From assembly GCF_003544895.1 (NCBI RefSeq), contig NZ_CP032125.1:1502001-1566000 (forward strand): 64,000 bases of DNA, written 5' to 3'. Source of the stretch: Profundibacter amoris. GTDB taxonomy: Bacteria; Pseudomonadota; Alphaproteobacteria; Rhodobacterales; Rhodobacteraceae. Every line of letters begins with the position of its first letter. Within the stretch, counting starts at the first letter, position 1. The position numbers were made by a program, and so were the translations under genes. Shown here piece by piece: positions 36,292 through 45,212 of the stretch. The notes beneath the pieces were generated by a model. That model was not told the DNA's origin and made no database searches. It worked only from the letters and a program-made list of their open reading frames with translations.

Positions 36292-38195
36292 ATCAAATCA
36301 TCTGTTTTACTTGGCGCCTTGTTTTCAAGTTCAGTGATAAGGTCGATTATGTCTTGAACGCCAACATCATAATCAATCGGATCATCCGCTTGTTCTTCAC
36401 TAAGAGCCAATTCATGCAAATCCGGATCATCAAGCAGTATCTGCATGTTGCGGATCTTCTCCGTAAGCCGTCGACTGACTGACATGTCAATACTACCGAT
36501 CTGTGCGGGAGCTTTACTTCGATAAATATAGATATCTGTCTCTTGATCCGGAGGTAAACCTAGCCTGTGTATGCGGTCAATCGATTGAAGATAGTGTGTC
36601 GAAACATAACTTCGGTCTACATAAAGGGCCTTGTGGCAAACGGTGTGTAAACTTATTCCCTCACCGGCTGCGGCTGGATTAGCAATGAGAACTTTGCAAG
36701 TGTCATCTTCGTGAAAACGTCGAATTTTCCCCTCGCGTGTATTATCATCCTCTTTCTCACCAGAGGGGACGCCGCCGTGAATAAACACAGGATTCAAGTC
36801 AGCAAGTGCAGAGTTCAAGCTATTGATAGTACCAGTAAAAATTGTCCAGATAACAGTTTTCTGGCCTAACTTTGCATGCTTTCTAGCATCGGACATTACC
36901 TGCTGTAGTTTTGCGGAATGCCCTTCCTCCAGGACTTTATCCACGATTGATGAAGCGATGTTAACATCGTCATTTGCCATTGCATTTAGTGCCAATGCTG
37001 GACTCACAGAAAGCTGTAAAAGGCGCATGACTGATCGACGCGCTTTTACCAATTGCGCTTCCCCTAATCCTTTAGAGACGCTTTTGGCATAGTTTCTTAG
37101 GAACTCGTCCCTGACGATTGAATAGAGGGCGAGTTGTCCGTCATCCATGGCAACATCAACAAAATTGTAGTTCGGCTTTAATAAGCCAAGCTCTTTCTTG
37201 GTGGTTCTAACATAGAGATTTCCTAATACATCTCTTGGGGCCTTCCCAAATGCTACCTCACGTCCCAGCCCATGCCCGGGCCACAAGAAATCAAGTTGCG
37301 ATTCCACATCTGACGCACCCTGTGGCATTGGTGTTCCTGAAAGAATATCGCGCCTAATTGGCAATGATGCGATTCCAAGAAGGAACGATCCTCGTTGTGA
37401 ATTCCAACCGGCTTTCATTCTATGAGATTCGTCCAAAACCAAGTGCGTAGGAACAGATGCAAAATGGTTTGCCACAACAGATGCTTGCCTTATTACCAAA
37501 TCATAAGAAATAATAAATCGCGTTGCGCCAGACGAAAGTGCCTCAGATGTTTTTTCAATACTGCCGTCAAGTACCGTGAAAGGTTCGGCTTGATCTGGTG
37601 CGAGTTCTGTATCAATGCATTCGCCAACGATATCTTTCCATGCTTGAAATGCAGCCTTTGGGGCAACTATCAATAGATGTTGCCCAGGTTGCCGTGTAAG
37701 TAGATTTAGTGCAAAAGTAACTGTTGTTTTCCCTGCTCCAGGTACCGAAAAATTTGCTCCATTGCTTAGTGCTAAAAGTTTGGATAAGTCACGGATTTGA
37801 AACGGCTTGAGCGTCCTTTTTGTGAATCCACATTCAAGCAACTTCGCCTCAATTTGTCCCTCAGACCACTCTTCTAACTCACCTGTTCTAAACTTTCGGA
37901 CCGAACGAATATCTTCGGCAAACACTTTTAATTTTTCAACTACAACATCATCTGGACTAAACCTAAAACCATATTGTTGTTGGCTTGATTTTGTCCCAAA
38001 CTCCCTAATTAGGGTAAGCGTATCTGGCCAGGAAAGCGTCAGTTTTTCGGATGTTTTTTTGAAAAAGAAACCCCGAGAAATTGCAGTCGAATTTAGTCGG
38101 CTCCAGATGGGCGAGTTAATTTGGTCAACGGGGATGGAAAAGACACCTTCACCGTTGTCAGTTATTGAAATTATTACTTTTACGGTGCTATCCAT
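36288..38195 (-). CDS. SNF2-family DNA helicase/translocase
   Basis: A 635-residue SF2 ATPase of the SNF2 type. An N-terminal about 125-residue region of unknown fold precedes the motor: motif I SVPGAGKTT (150-158), motif II VLDESHR (253-259), motif III LSGTPMP (285-291), motif V NPAAAGEGISLH, and motif VI QSIDRIHRLG (about 536-545). The C-terminus is acidic. Likely moves along DNA after site recognition by its partners. Starts two bases after the ParB-like gene stop and overlaps the DUF3883 gene, so expression is coupled. Confidence 0.88.
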   Translation of the reverse strand: MDSTVKVIISITDNGEGVFSIPVDQINSPIWSRLNSTAISRGFFFKKTSEKLTLSWPDTLTLIREFGTKSSQQQYGFRFSPDDVVVEKLKVFAEDIRSVRKFRTGELEEWSEGQIEAKLLECGFTKRTLKPFQIRDLSKLLALSNGANFSVPGAGKTTVTFALNLLTRQPGQHLLIVAPKAAFQAWKDIVGECIDTELAPDQAEPFTVLDGSIEKTSEALSSGATRFIISYDLVIRQASVVANHFASVPTHLVLDESHRMKAGWNSQRGSFLLGIASLPIRRDILSGTPMPQGASDVESQLDFLWPGHGLGREVAFGKAPRDVLGNLYVRTTKKELGLLKPNYNFVDVAMDDGQLALYSIVRDEFLRNYAKSVSKGLGEAQLVKARRSVMRLLQLSVSPALALNAMANDDVNIASSIVDKVLEEGHSAKLQQVMSDARKHAKLGQKTVIWTIFTGTINSLNSALADLNPVFIHGGVPSGEKEDDNTREGKIRRFHEDDTCKVLIANPAAAGEGISLHTVCHKALYVDRSYVSTHYLQSIDRIHRLGLPPDQETDIYIYRSKAPAQIGSIDMSVSRRLTEKIRNMQILLDDPDLHELALSEEQADDPIDYDVGVQDIIDLITELENKAPSKTDDLI

Positions 38196-38197
38196 AT

Positions 38198-39523
38198 TTA
38201 TTGTTCGGATGTGGGCTTGCTACCCTGAGCTGCCAATGCGGCCTCAATGTTTGTATCAAGTTTTTCCAATATATCCTTAATCGAAGAAATCTGTTTCAGC
38301 ATTGGAGAATATGTTGCAACGCCTGCGGTAGAAACATCAATCGCAGCTAGCTTTGAATGTACTTGGCCGAGGGTTTTGAGGGCCGCATTCTTATTTTTTT
38401 TGCCTTTTTCGCGCTCAATAGTAGTTATGCAAGCATCAATTAGCACATCTACGGCATCGTCTTTAGTTTCCTCATCTTTTAGAGCACTAACGAATGAAGA
38501 ATAGTCGGTGACCGCAGAATCTTCATCAATAGAAAAATCAAATTCAATATCATCGTCGTCTTCAGGTTCTGAAAGCTCTAACCCAAGTTCTTCTGAAACT
38601 AACGCAATCACTTGCGGCGCAAGTTTCCCAAATGCAGCATTATAGCCGTATACACGGCCTGCCAATTTGTCCCGATTTTCGAACAATGACCAAGCGATTG
38701 CACGGCTGGCATTTTGCATCTGGCCATCGTACCCAGAAATGCTTTTTGACAAGTCATTGAATAACTGTTCAGCATCTTCACTAACTAACCCGTATTGGCC
38801 GGGTTTTCCCACCCATTCGCCAAGATAAAGCTCAGCCTCAGTCAATGCTTGAAAGAGGTTTTTAATATCGGCGGGTTTTCTACGTAGTTGCAGAGCAACT
38901 TGATCAAAACTACGACTTTTATCTATCTGCCTTCTAATAAGTTGGGCATCACCGATCCAATCATAATCAAGTTTGGTTTGCGGGCGAGCCTGTAGTGCAG
39001 CTTCGATATCGTCAATTTCGTCCGCGGTTGTGTCTGATGGCAACACTGCACACCTGACGTATGCAAAACTCGTAAATTTTGCTTCATCTTGAGCATAGAG
39101 TTCTCGGATAGCACTTAGACGTCGGTTCCCATTAACGACAACTCCAGTTGATGTGACCAATAAGGGCTCTCTTTGCCCTTCGACTTCTAAAACTTCATCT
39201 ATATTTGCAATTGATGCTTTGGCAGTTTTTGTAATTCGCCTCAGGATAGCATGCTGCTCCGCTTGAACAGTTGTGACGTCTTGGCCCTTTATAAAAAATG
39301 CTGGGTCTAGCCCTTTTTTGGCGATTGTATTTTGTTGTTCGGAATACGTTCTGCAATTGGCCATTCGATAGACGAGTAACCCTACGTCAAGTTTTACCTC
39401 TGGCAACTCAATCCTGTCACCACGAAAATCATCTAACGAGCTAGTTATCTTGGACGCAGCGACACCTTTTTTTATTGTGGCTTCGCGTTCTGAGCGTGGT
39501 TTTACGCTAATTTCAAAAGTCAT
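38198..39523 (-). CDS. ParB/Srx-like DNA-associated protein
   Basis: A 441-residue protein. The N-terminal domain is ParB-like: EGQREPLLVTSTG (115-127) then VVNGNRRLSAIREL (130-143, the GNRR box, where ParB proteins bind nucleotide). The middle is helical with a possible HTH (FDQVALQLRRKPADIKNLFQ). An acidic run EPEDDDDIEFDFSIDED is near 317-333, followed by a helical tail. Not a classical chromosome-partition ParB: no ParA neighbour and different length. ParB-like proteins also occur in DNA-modification systems such as Dpd. Nine bases separate it from the upstream gene. Confidence 0.78.
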   Translation of the reverse strand: MTFEISVKPRSEREATIKKGVAASKITSSLDDFRGDRIELPEVKLDVGLLVYRMANCRTYSEQQNTIAKKGLDPAFFIKGQDVTTVQAEQHAILRRITKTAKASIANIDEVLEVEGQREPLLVTSTGVVVNGNRRLSAIRELYAQDEAKFTSFAYVRCAVLPSDTTADEIDDIEAALQARPQTKLDYDWIGDAQLIRRQIDKSRSFDQVALQLRRKPADIKNLFQALTEAELYLGEWVGKPGQYGLVSEDAEQLFNDLSKSISGYDGQMQNASRAIAWSLFENRDKLAGRVYGYNAAFGKLAPQVIALVSEELGLELSEPEDDDDIEFDFSIDEDSAVTDYSSFVSALKDEETKDDAVDVLIDACITTIEREKGKKNKNAALKTLGQVHSKLAAIDVSTAGVATYSPMLKQISSIKDILEKLDTNIEAALAAQGSKPTSEQ

Positions 39524-39532
39524 GTTTTTCCT

Positions 39533-39997
39533 TTACTCAAATGCCACAACAAGAATAGGGACGGTAATTACGCGGTCAAAAAGTTTAAGTTCCCGAATAA
39601 CTCGCTCAGCAGACGCAATGTTATCTCCGATAGCTTTGGCTGCATCTTTGCTCGGGAGTGCTATCGCTGCCGCTTCAATTTTTCTCGATTTAAAAAGAAA
39701 CTCCAACTTCAATAGGTCATAAGGCGCTCGGCTCGCGTTACCTGTTTGTAGTTGAAAAGCTAAATCATCTTTGAGAGCAAAAACGTTAATCTGGGATTCG
39801 TTGTCTAAGCGAACATTTAGCGCCCAACCCTCGTTCAAGAATTCCTGTTCAACATGCTCACGAATAAGCCCGGTACATTTCCTGCCTATTTTTATGGACG
39901 GGGCTTCAAATACATCTGTAACCCATTCCTTCAATTCTCGATTTTCCCAAGCTATCCCGGCTTCATGGTGTGCGTCATAAGTAAATGCTAATTTCAT
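39533..39997 (-). CDS. small BglII/BstYI-like endonuclease-fold protein, catalytic residues doubtful
   Basis: A 154-residue protein. The segment around DLAFQLQTGNASRAPYDLLK (78-97), then AAAIALPSK, resembles the ExQxGN core of BglII/BstYI-type restriction enzymes. In my reading the conserved Glu is Q82 (FQLQ) and the upstream Asp may be N71, so it may bind DNA without cutting; this alignment is from memory and tentative. It overlaps the methyltransferase stop by four bases, the place where the cognate endonuclease of a modification gene is expected. Confidence 0.6.
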   Translation of the reverse strand: MKLAFTYDAHHEAGIAWENRELKEWVTDVFEAPSIKIGRKCTGLIREHVEQEFLNEGWALNVRLDNESQINVFALKDDLAFQLQTGNASRAPYDLLKLEFLFKSRKIEAAAIALPSKDAAKAIGDNIASAERVIRELKLFDRVITVPILVVAFE

Positions 39998-40893
39998 TTC
40001 ACTACCTTGTCATTAGGATCGTAAACGGGCTTATTCATGGGGCGCGTCCTTAAAGTTCCCGCTCGATGTTCGTGAATCCGCTTCCATGCAATATCAATAT
40101 AGCTTTTCTCAAGGTCACAGCCAAATGCATGACGATCATGCCTTAATGCTGCAACCGCACTTGAACCAGCACCCAAGTAAGGATCAAGTACGCTATCACC
40201 TTCGTCTGTTAGAGCTAAGACTAAGCGCTCAACTAGCGCCACTGGGAATTGGCAAGGGTGTTCTGTCTTCTCAACATGGTTGGCTTTCACATTTGGGATA
40301 TCCCAAACGTCTTCCGGGTTTTTCCCCAAAGGGTTGCTAGAAATTTTTCCCTTATTTGGACCCTTAAAATACTTTTTATTTGGATACTTCGAAGGCACCC
40401 GCACTGGATCTAAGTTGAAGGTGTAATCGTCAGATTTGGTAAACCATAATATTGTTTCATGACGGCCTGAGAATCTTTTTTGACAATGTAATCCGTGCCC
40501 AAATGTCCAAACAATACGATTTCTAAGACGAAGGCCATGCTGCTTGAAAAGCGGGTAAAGCAATATATCGAGAGGGAAAACCTCGCCATTTTGGACGTGA
40601 TTGCCAACTTGCCAACAAATCGATCCATTTGGGTGCAACAGCCTAACAGCCTCCGCAATGCAAGCTGTTTGCTCTTCAATATAAAATTCCTGAGAGCGTT
40701 TTTTTTCGTATTCCTTGCCGAGATTATATGGTGGTGAAGTTACAATAAGCTTCATGGAAGCATCATCAAATCTTCTCATGAATTTCAAATTGTTTTCACG
40801 CTCAACGTGAGCCATTACGTCAGAGTGCAGCCGGATGATTGACGCGGCTTTGGTTTTTCTTTTTCTAACCGACTTTGATGAAGTAGTGCTCAT
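39994..40893 (-). CDS. beta-class DNA methyltransferase (N4-cytosine or N6-adenine)
   Basis: A 299-residue site-specific DNA methylase. Motif order is IV then I: TSPPYNLGK (52-60) near the N-terminus and DPYLGAGSSAVAA (about 239-251) plus FGCDLEKSYI at the C-terminus, the beta arrangement. The TSPPY form is shared by N4-cytosine enzymes and some N6-adenine enzymes. The region between is the target-recognition part. First gene of the five-gene operon; it would protect the host site. Confidence 0.92.
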   Translation of the reverse strand: MSTTSSKSVRKRKTKAASIIRLHSDVMAHVERENNLKFMRRFDDASMKLIVTSPPYNLGKEYEKKRSQEFYIEEQTACIAEAVRLLHPNGSICWQVGNHVQNGEVFPLDILLYPLFKQHGLRLRNRIVWTFGHGLHCQKRFSGRHETILWFTKSDDYTFNLDPVRVPSKYPNKKYFKGPNKGKISSNPLGKNPEDVWDIPNVKANHVEKTEHPCQFPVALVERLVLALTDEGDSVLDPYLGAGSSAVAALRHDRHAFGCDLEKSYIDIAWKRIHEHRAGTLRTRPMNKPVYDPNDKVVK

Positions 40894-41287
40894 AGGGGTG
40901 ATACAGACTTATAATTGATTTTAGACTAGATTATATTGCCCGCTGAAGGTCGATATGTGAAGCGAAAATACTACATTTATAGCTAATAGTGCACTTTTTT
41001 ACGATATATGGAAATTGTCACTGACAGCCCTACTGACATTGCAGTGGGTAACATTTGAATTCCTTGCCTATTCAACCACTGGCCTGAGGGATGCAACGGG
41101 AGAGCGCTAGCGTCTCCCTTGCCAAGTAGGTTCTGTATTACAGAACACAGCTTGCAGCGTGCTGTATGTTTTGCTTGCTGTCTGGGGTTGCCTTTACATT
41201 TTGGATTTGTGGTCCCGTTGCTGAGCCTTTGAACGTAGCTGTAAGGGCTGGTAAAAGCTTAAGTTGAATGGTTGGGTTGAAAAAACA
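40894..41287. other. intergenic region between the methylase operon and the ankyrin gene
   Basis: 394 bases without a gene. It must hold the methylase operon promoter. Two perfect or near-perfect inverted repeats lie at 41099-41119 (GGGAGA with TCTCCC around CGCTAGCG) and 41130-41146 (the 17-base palindrome GTTCTGTATTACAGAAC). The first could terminate the ankyrin operon; the second looks more like an operator. Confidence 0.5.
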
Positions 41288-41662
41288 CTAATTCAGATTA
41301 GAGCCGGGAAAAGATGGATTCCTGCGTCGCGTTTTGCCATCCAATAACAATTTTACAATTCTTGGGTTTAACCTTGCATGATCAAGCGCTGACCGCCCAA
41401 AGACATCCTTAACAAATAAATCAACGTGGTTTTTCAACAATAAATGGCTCACCATAAATTCTAGGTTTTGTCCTGCGGCAAGCATGAGTGGAGTTATTCC
41501 CGTTTCGGGGTGCGAACGATTTATTTCGCGAGACTCTAATGTCAGGCAAGCGTCGACACCCTGTATATCATTGTTCATAATACAGCGAAATATATTTAGG
41601 TCTGAAAAACCTCCATTACTATTGTCGTCATCAAAGTTCATATGCTTGTGTGGTTTTTTCAT
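41288..41662 (-). CDS. ankyrin-repeat protein
   Basis: A 124-residue protein with two ankyrin-like units: HPETGITPLMLAAGQNLEFM (first) and VDLFVKDVFGRSALDHARLN (second), with a degenerate unit before them. ATG at 41662 with GGAG about 12 bases upstream; the longer frame would begin at a TTG inside the previous gene. It begins one base after the stop of the 348-residue gene, so the two are an operon. Ankyrin proteins beside an unknown effector often act as partner or immunity protein; that is an inference only. Confidence 0.7.
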   Translation of the reverse strand: MKKPHKHMNFDDDNSNGGFSDLNIFRCIMNNDIQGVDACLTLESREINRSHPETGITPLMLAAGQNLEFMVSHLLLKNHVDLFVKDVFGRSALDHARLNPRIVKLLLDGKTRRRNPSFPGSNLN

Positions 41663-41663
41663 C

Positions 41664-42710
41664 TTAGATTTCCGCTCCAAGATTGTGGTAGTATTCCTTT
41701 AAATGGTCATAGAAGGCTCCACTATACCTCATTTTTTCAGATGAATATACATTAAAAATGTCTACTTTCAGATACTTACAGTTAAAAGTTTGAAACAAGT
41801 ATTCAGATGCCTCAAGGTTTTTTTGTTCAACGCTTAACGGCTTGAGCTTATTGACTTCCTCTCTTTGAGCAAAGTTATAGGCTAAGGACATAAAATACGG
41901 CTCGTATGTTGAACGCTCCCGGCAGAGGCAATTTAATAGCCAATTGTTTTCATCAATTGTTGTTCGCCCAGGAACTGCTACACCGCTAAAAATTTGATCT
42001 TGGTTCGTGGTTGTAGAAGCGGGGTCTTGGCTAAAAGGAAACTGACTATTGCACCCAATTTCGTAGAGAAATCGAGCTGAGAAATATTTTTCTGCAATAG
42101 GGATAATCAGCTTGTGGACCACGCAAAATGAAGTAGTTGGTGTTTCTGTTATGATAATTACGGGTATGCCATATCTGATTATTTGGGGTCTATTCGTTTT
42201 GAACCTATCGCCAGTAATTACATCTCGAGTTTTCAGTATATAAACGCCTGTAATGTCGTTCAGAAATTCCCCAGAAGCGTTTCTTGCAACAGGGGCAGCA
42301 AAATTTCCAAATAGTGCGTTTGAAATGAGTAATAGTGTTTCAAACGCCTTTGACTGATCAAACGCGGCAACAAGGTAAGGGTATTTAGCCTTTAAGAATA
42401 CATCTAGAACCGCCACCTTGTTATGAGAAATTTTTCTGGTGGGGCCACTCGCTCCAGATTTATAACCGCGAATAAACCCATACAAATCATCCTTGGTTAG
42501 CGCATCTAAATCAATGGGATTTCCGTTGGGATGGTGAAAATCATACCCAGTTTCATGCCATATAGAGAAACTATCGTGGATTTGATCAAGATACTTCCCA
42601 TGTCCGACTCCGAGTAATTCAATATCATCAATTAGTGCCTGCCATAGCCGAAAGCGATATTCAGGCTCAAAACGTAAAGCGGCACAAATCGATTTTTGAT
42701 TGTTAAGCAA
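41664..42710 (-). CDS. unknown 348-residue protein, operon with the ankyrin gene
   Basis: A soluble protein without signal peptide or membrane segment: MLNNQKSICAALRFEPEYRF at the start, several aromatic-rich segments (YDFHHPNGNPIDLD, YFMSLAYNFAQREE), a single GYKSGASGPTRKIS loop and no nucleotide-binding or nuclease motif I recognise. AT-rich. It is placed between the five-gene methylase operon and the transfer-related block, with the ankyrin gene directly downstream. Function unknown; a defence or toxin-type role is only suggested by context. Confidence 0.6.
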   Translation of the reverse strand: MLNNQKSICAALRFEPEYRFRLWQALIDDIELLGVGHGKYLDQIHDSFSIWHETGYDFHHPNGNPIDLDALTKDDLYGFIRGYKSGASGPTRKISHNKVAVLDVFLKAKYPYLVAAFDQSKAFETLLLISNALFGNFAAPVARNASGEFLNDITGVYILKTRDVITGDRFKTNRPQIIRYGIPVIIITETPTTSFCVVHKLIIPIAEKYFSARFLYEIGCNSQFPFSQDPASTTTNQDQIFSGVAVPGRTTIDENNWLLNCLCRERSTYEPYFMSLAYNFAQREEVNKLKPLSVEQKNLEASEYLFQTFNCKYLKVDIFNVYSSEKMRYSGAFYDHLKEYYHNLGAEI

Positions 42711-42947
42711 TAAGACTTCCTTGGTTAACTTTCCATCAAACTCATTTTAATCCCTGAAAATGTCAACGACCGCCGATTAGTTGAGCAAATCTTCAGCAAA
42801 AGTTCAATACCTTCAATACTTGTTCAGCGGCTCTGAACTGCGATCCAGCGTATGCCAGAGAAGTGCTCGTGGAAATGAGCATGCGTCAACAAAAACGATC
42901 AGTTTATTGGCGGTCCCAAAACCATTTCTCTCGTATTGGAACCTATT

Positions 42948-44183
42948 ATGAACAACACTAAATCAAATCTACCCAAGCAACCCAAAAAACGCATGAAACC
43001 AAGAAAGAGCGCGCCGCTTGCGTCAAAGGCAGTCACTGGCCTTTCGATTGTTGGCGCGGGCATGTTTGCCTTGGCTTTGCCAAATCTGATCAATGGAGAC
43101 GGCGTAACTGCAATTGCCAAAGGTGTTTTGCTTGGAACGGGCGCTTTGCTTGCCTCACTTGGCGTCAACCGTTTGGCAATCGACAAAGGCGCGCCGTTGA
43201 CCTCGCTAGGAATGCCGGGTGCCGGATTGTTGAGTGTTTCGGCCATAGCGCTTGTTGGTGCGGGCATGTGGGGGGCGACTTATTCCGGCATGGTTTTGCC
43301 AGATGTCGAAACATTGCGTTTGGAAGAGCACAATCGTGACTACGCCCGCTTTGTTGATGATCGCGCCCAGATAGCGGCTGAGGCTGGTCGTCTTGTTCCA
43401 GTTATGCGCTCCATTCAGGATGATCTGATTGCTAAGGAATCTTGCGAAATTTCAACCTCATGCCTGAGTTTGCGTGGCTCTGGTGGTGCAGGCCGTGTGT
43501 CCTTCGCAGTTGCTGCGGAACGTCAACGCGCAGGCAGCATCCTTGATCAAGTTGAAGCGGGCGAAGTAGATCGTAAATCCGCCCTTCGCGCCCTAAACGA
43601 TCTAGGTTCGCAATATCAGGACATTGTAACGGACCCTGATCTCAACACGACTGAGCGACGCAAATTGTTGCAGGCGATTGATACCGAACGTGGTCAAGCT
43701 GTGAGCCAGCTAGATGCGGCAATTCCAACAGGCTTGCTTGAGGGTTATATCAGCGAGTTGGAAAACGGGCGGGTAGTTGCTGAGCGTCCCGTTGCCACCC
43801 GCACATTGAGTAACCTGATGGATGGATATGCCCATGGTTTGGATGCGGTTTTGCGCAAGCTGGAAACTGGGGATCAAACGCGTCCAGAATTTCCTCGTAA
43901 AACTGGCGTCACCGATACCTTTGCCTATATGGGGCATTTTCTGCCAATCGCGCTAATCACTTTTTGCGTAGATATAGCGTTTGGCCTGATCCTTTGGACG
44001 ATCACCTTGATGGTGCTGGTATGGCAGGGATATCGCGATGATCCAGACGACGAAGTGATTGCACCAGAGGGCGAGAACCTTGTCGGATTTTTGAACCAAA
44101 ACTTGTTGGATGATCGCAACCCTACGCGCCATGTCAGCAACCGTTCTCGCCATTCTCACCGCAATGGTGGAGGGCGTTCGTGA
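42948..44183 (+). CDS. membrane protein of the mobilization block
   Basis: A 411-residue protein. Basic N-terminus (about 1-25), three hydrophobic segments near 27-45, 50-70 and 85-108, then a long helical periplasmic or cytoplasmic part (about 115-330), and two closely spaced hydrophobic segments near 330-362. It ends in a His/Arg/Ser-rich tail. No named family was recognised. First gene of a plus-strand series that includes a VirD4-like ATPase, so a structural role in DNA transfer is plausible. ATG at 42948 is chosen over the TTG at 42936. Confidence 0.65.
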   Translation: MNNTKSNLPKQPKKRMKPRKSAPLASKAVTGLSIVGAGMFALALPNLINGDGVTAIAKGVLLGTGALLASLGVNRLAIDKGAPLTSLGMPGAGLLSVSAIALVGAGMWGATYSGMVLPDVETLRLEEHNRDYARFVDDRAQIAAEAGRLVPVMRSIQDDLIAKESCEISTSCLSLRGSGGAGRVSFAVAAERQRAGSILDQVEAGEVDRKSALRALNDLGSQYQDIVTDPDLNTTERRKLLQAIDTERGQAVSQLDAAIPTGLLEGYISELENGRVVAERPVATRTLSNLMDGYAHGLDAVLRKLETGDQTRPEFPRKTGVTDTFAYMGHFLPIALITFCVDIAFGLILWTITLMVLVWQGYRDDPDDEVIAPEGENLVGFLNQNLLDDRNPTRHVSNRSRHSHRNGGGRS

Positions 44184-44296
44184 TGGGACGCACATTTAGC
44201 GACTATAACCAAACTCGGTTTGTGGTGGCCTGTAAGGCTTCTACAAACGGTCAGATCAAACCCTTGCCAGAAGAGGAGTTGGTCGATGCCAATTGA
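44183..44296 (+). CDS. 37-residue unknown protein, possible
   Basis: The ATG shares its A with the stop of the upstream gene (TGATG), a typical coupling arrangement. The frame reads MGRTFSDYNQTRFVVACKAS and ends KPLPEEELVDAN, overlapping the next start by 11 bases. It could be a genuine small protein or simply a bridge that keeps ribosomes moving to the next gene. Nothing is known of its function. Confidence 0.4.
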   Translation: MGRTFSDYNQTRFVVACKASTNGQIKPLPEEELVDAN

Positions 44297-44825
44297 TTTC
44301 AGCAACTTTCCGATTAGTCCCAGTGTTTTTCTTGGGGTCGGTGTTTACGCGGTTATCCATGTATTTGGGGCTGGCTCATTCGTGAATGACAGGGAAATGG
44401 CAAAAATGAAATGGCCTGCGATTTGTGAGGCCAATTTACAGGCAGATATTTCTGCGAGGCGGGAACCGCCACCTGTAACGGTGGTTCCTGAGCTTGATTG
44501 CCAGTCCACCTTTGGATTGCTCTTTGGTCGAGACGGGCAAGACCTGTGTCGTAACTACGGAAACTTTGAAATTCCAATTCCGGGCGCAAATGCTTTGCGC
44601 GAACAGGAGCGCCGCGCTCGTGAAGCCGATGATAGGCGTATTGAGCGCGCCGCGTCGCAAGCTGGTTCCAGATGCGAATGCGCGACGGCGGTTTATCAGG
44701 CTGAACAAATCATCCCGCTTGCAATTTATTCTGGATCGGCACGGGCAATAGTTCCGCCTCAGGTCCGCAACATTCAATCAGAATTAACCCGTGCTTTGCG
44801 CTCGCCGCAATGCGCCAGTGAATAG
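44286..44825 (+). CDS. single-pass membrane protein of the mobilization block
   Basis: A 179-residue protein with one N-terminal hydrophobic segment (about 9-30, FLGVGVYAVIHVFGAGSF) and a long soluble region with six cysteines, two of them as CEC in SRCECATAVY. ATG at 44286 follows GAGGAG. The topology recalls VirB-type periplasmic components, but no family match was seen. Ends ten bases before the next gene. Confidence 0.6.
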   Translation: MPIDFSNFPISPSVFLGVGVYAVIHVFGAGSFVNDREMAKMKWPAICEANLQADISARREPPPVTVVPELDCQSTFGLLFGRDGQDLCRNYGNFEIPIPGANALREQERRAREADDRRIERAASQAGSRCECATAVYQAEQIIPLAIYSGSARAIVPPQVRNIQSELTRALRSPQCASE

Positions 44826-44834
44826 GAGGCGGAT

Positions 44835-45212
44835 ATGAATTTCAACACCGCAAAAATCAAAAACAATACGCTTGTAACGCATCGTAGTAGCTACCTTTTG
44901 GACAGTATAACTGCGGCGGATGTTCAACGTCCGCTGTTATCAATCTCGTTGGTGCCAGTGATTGGTAGTTGTGCTTTCTGTTTTGCATTCAGGGGTATTT
45001 TATTCCCCGATGAAATTGCCATAATTATTGGCAGCGCAACCGCATTGCTCATTGGCGCGGCACGTATTGGCCAGCTGAAACTCGTCTCGCGTGATCTGCG
45101 CGGAAGTGAGCTGTCTGGTGCCGTCTGGGGCAGTACCAAACACCTGAAATCCATCCATGCCGAAATTACTCGCGTTTGGGAAAGCAAGGAGGCGCGCCAT
45201 GAATCCGCGTAA
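44835..45212 (+). CDS. two-pass small membrane protein
   Basis: A 125-residue protein with hydrophobic segments at about 36-55 and 60-78, a basic N-terminal 30 residues and a soluble C-terminus (SRDLRGSELSGAVWGS). AGGAGG ribosome site upstream. Unknown family. Its end overlaps the next start by 14 bases. Confidence 0.55.
   Translation: MNFNTAKIKNNTLVTHRSSYLLDSITAADVQRPLLSISLVPVIGSCAFCFAFRGILFPDEIAIIIGSATALLIGAARIGQLKLVSRDLRGSELSGAVWGSTKHLKSIHAEITRVWESKEARHESA

Noticed and set aside
38198-39523. Chromosome or plasmid partition ParB
   Set aside because: No ParA neighbour, different length, and placement in an operon with methylase and SNF2 genes.
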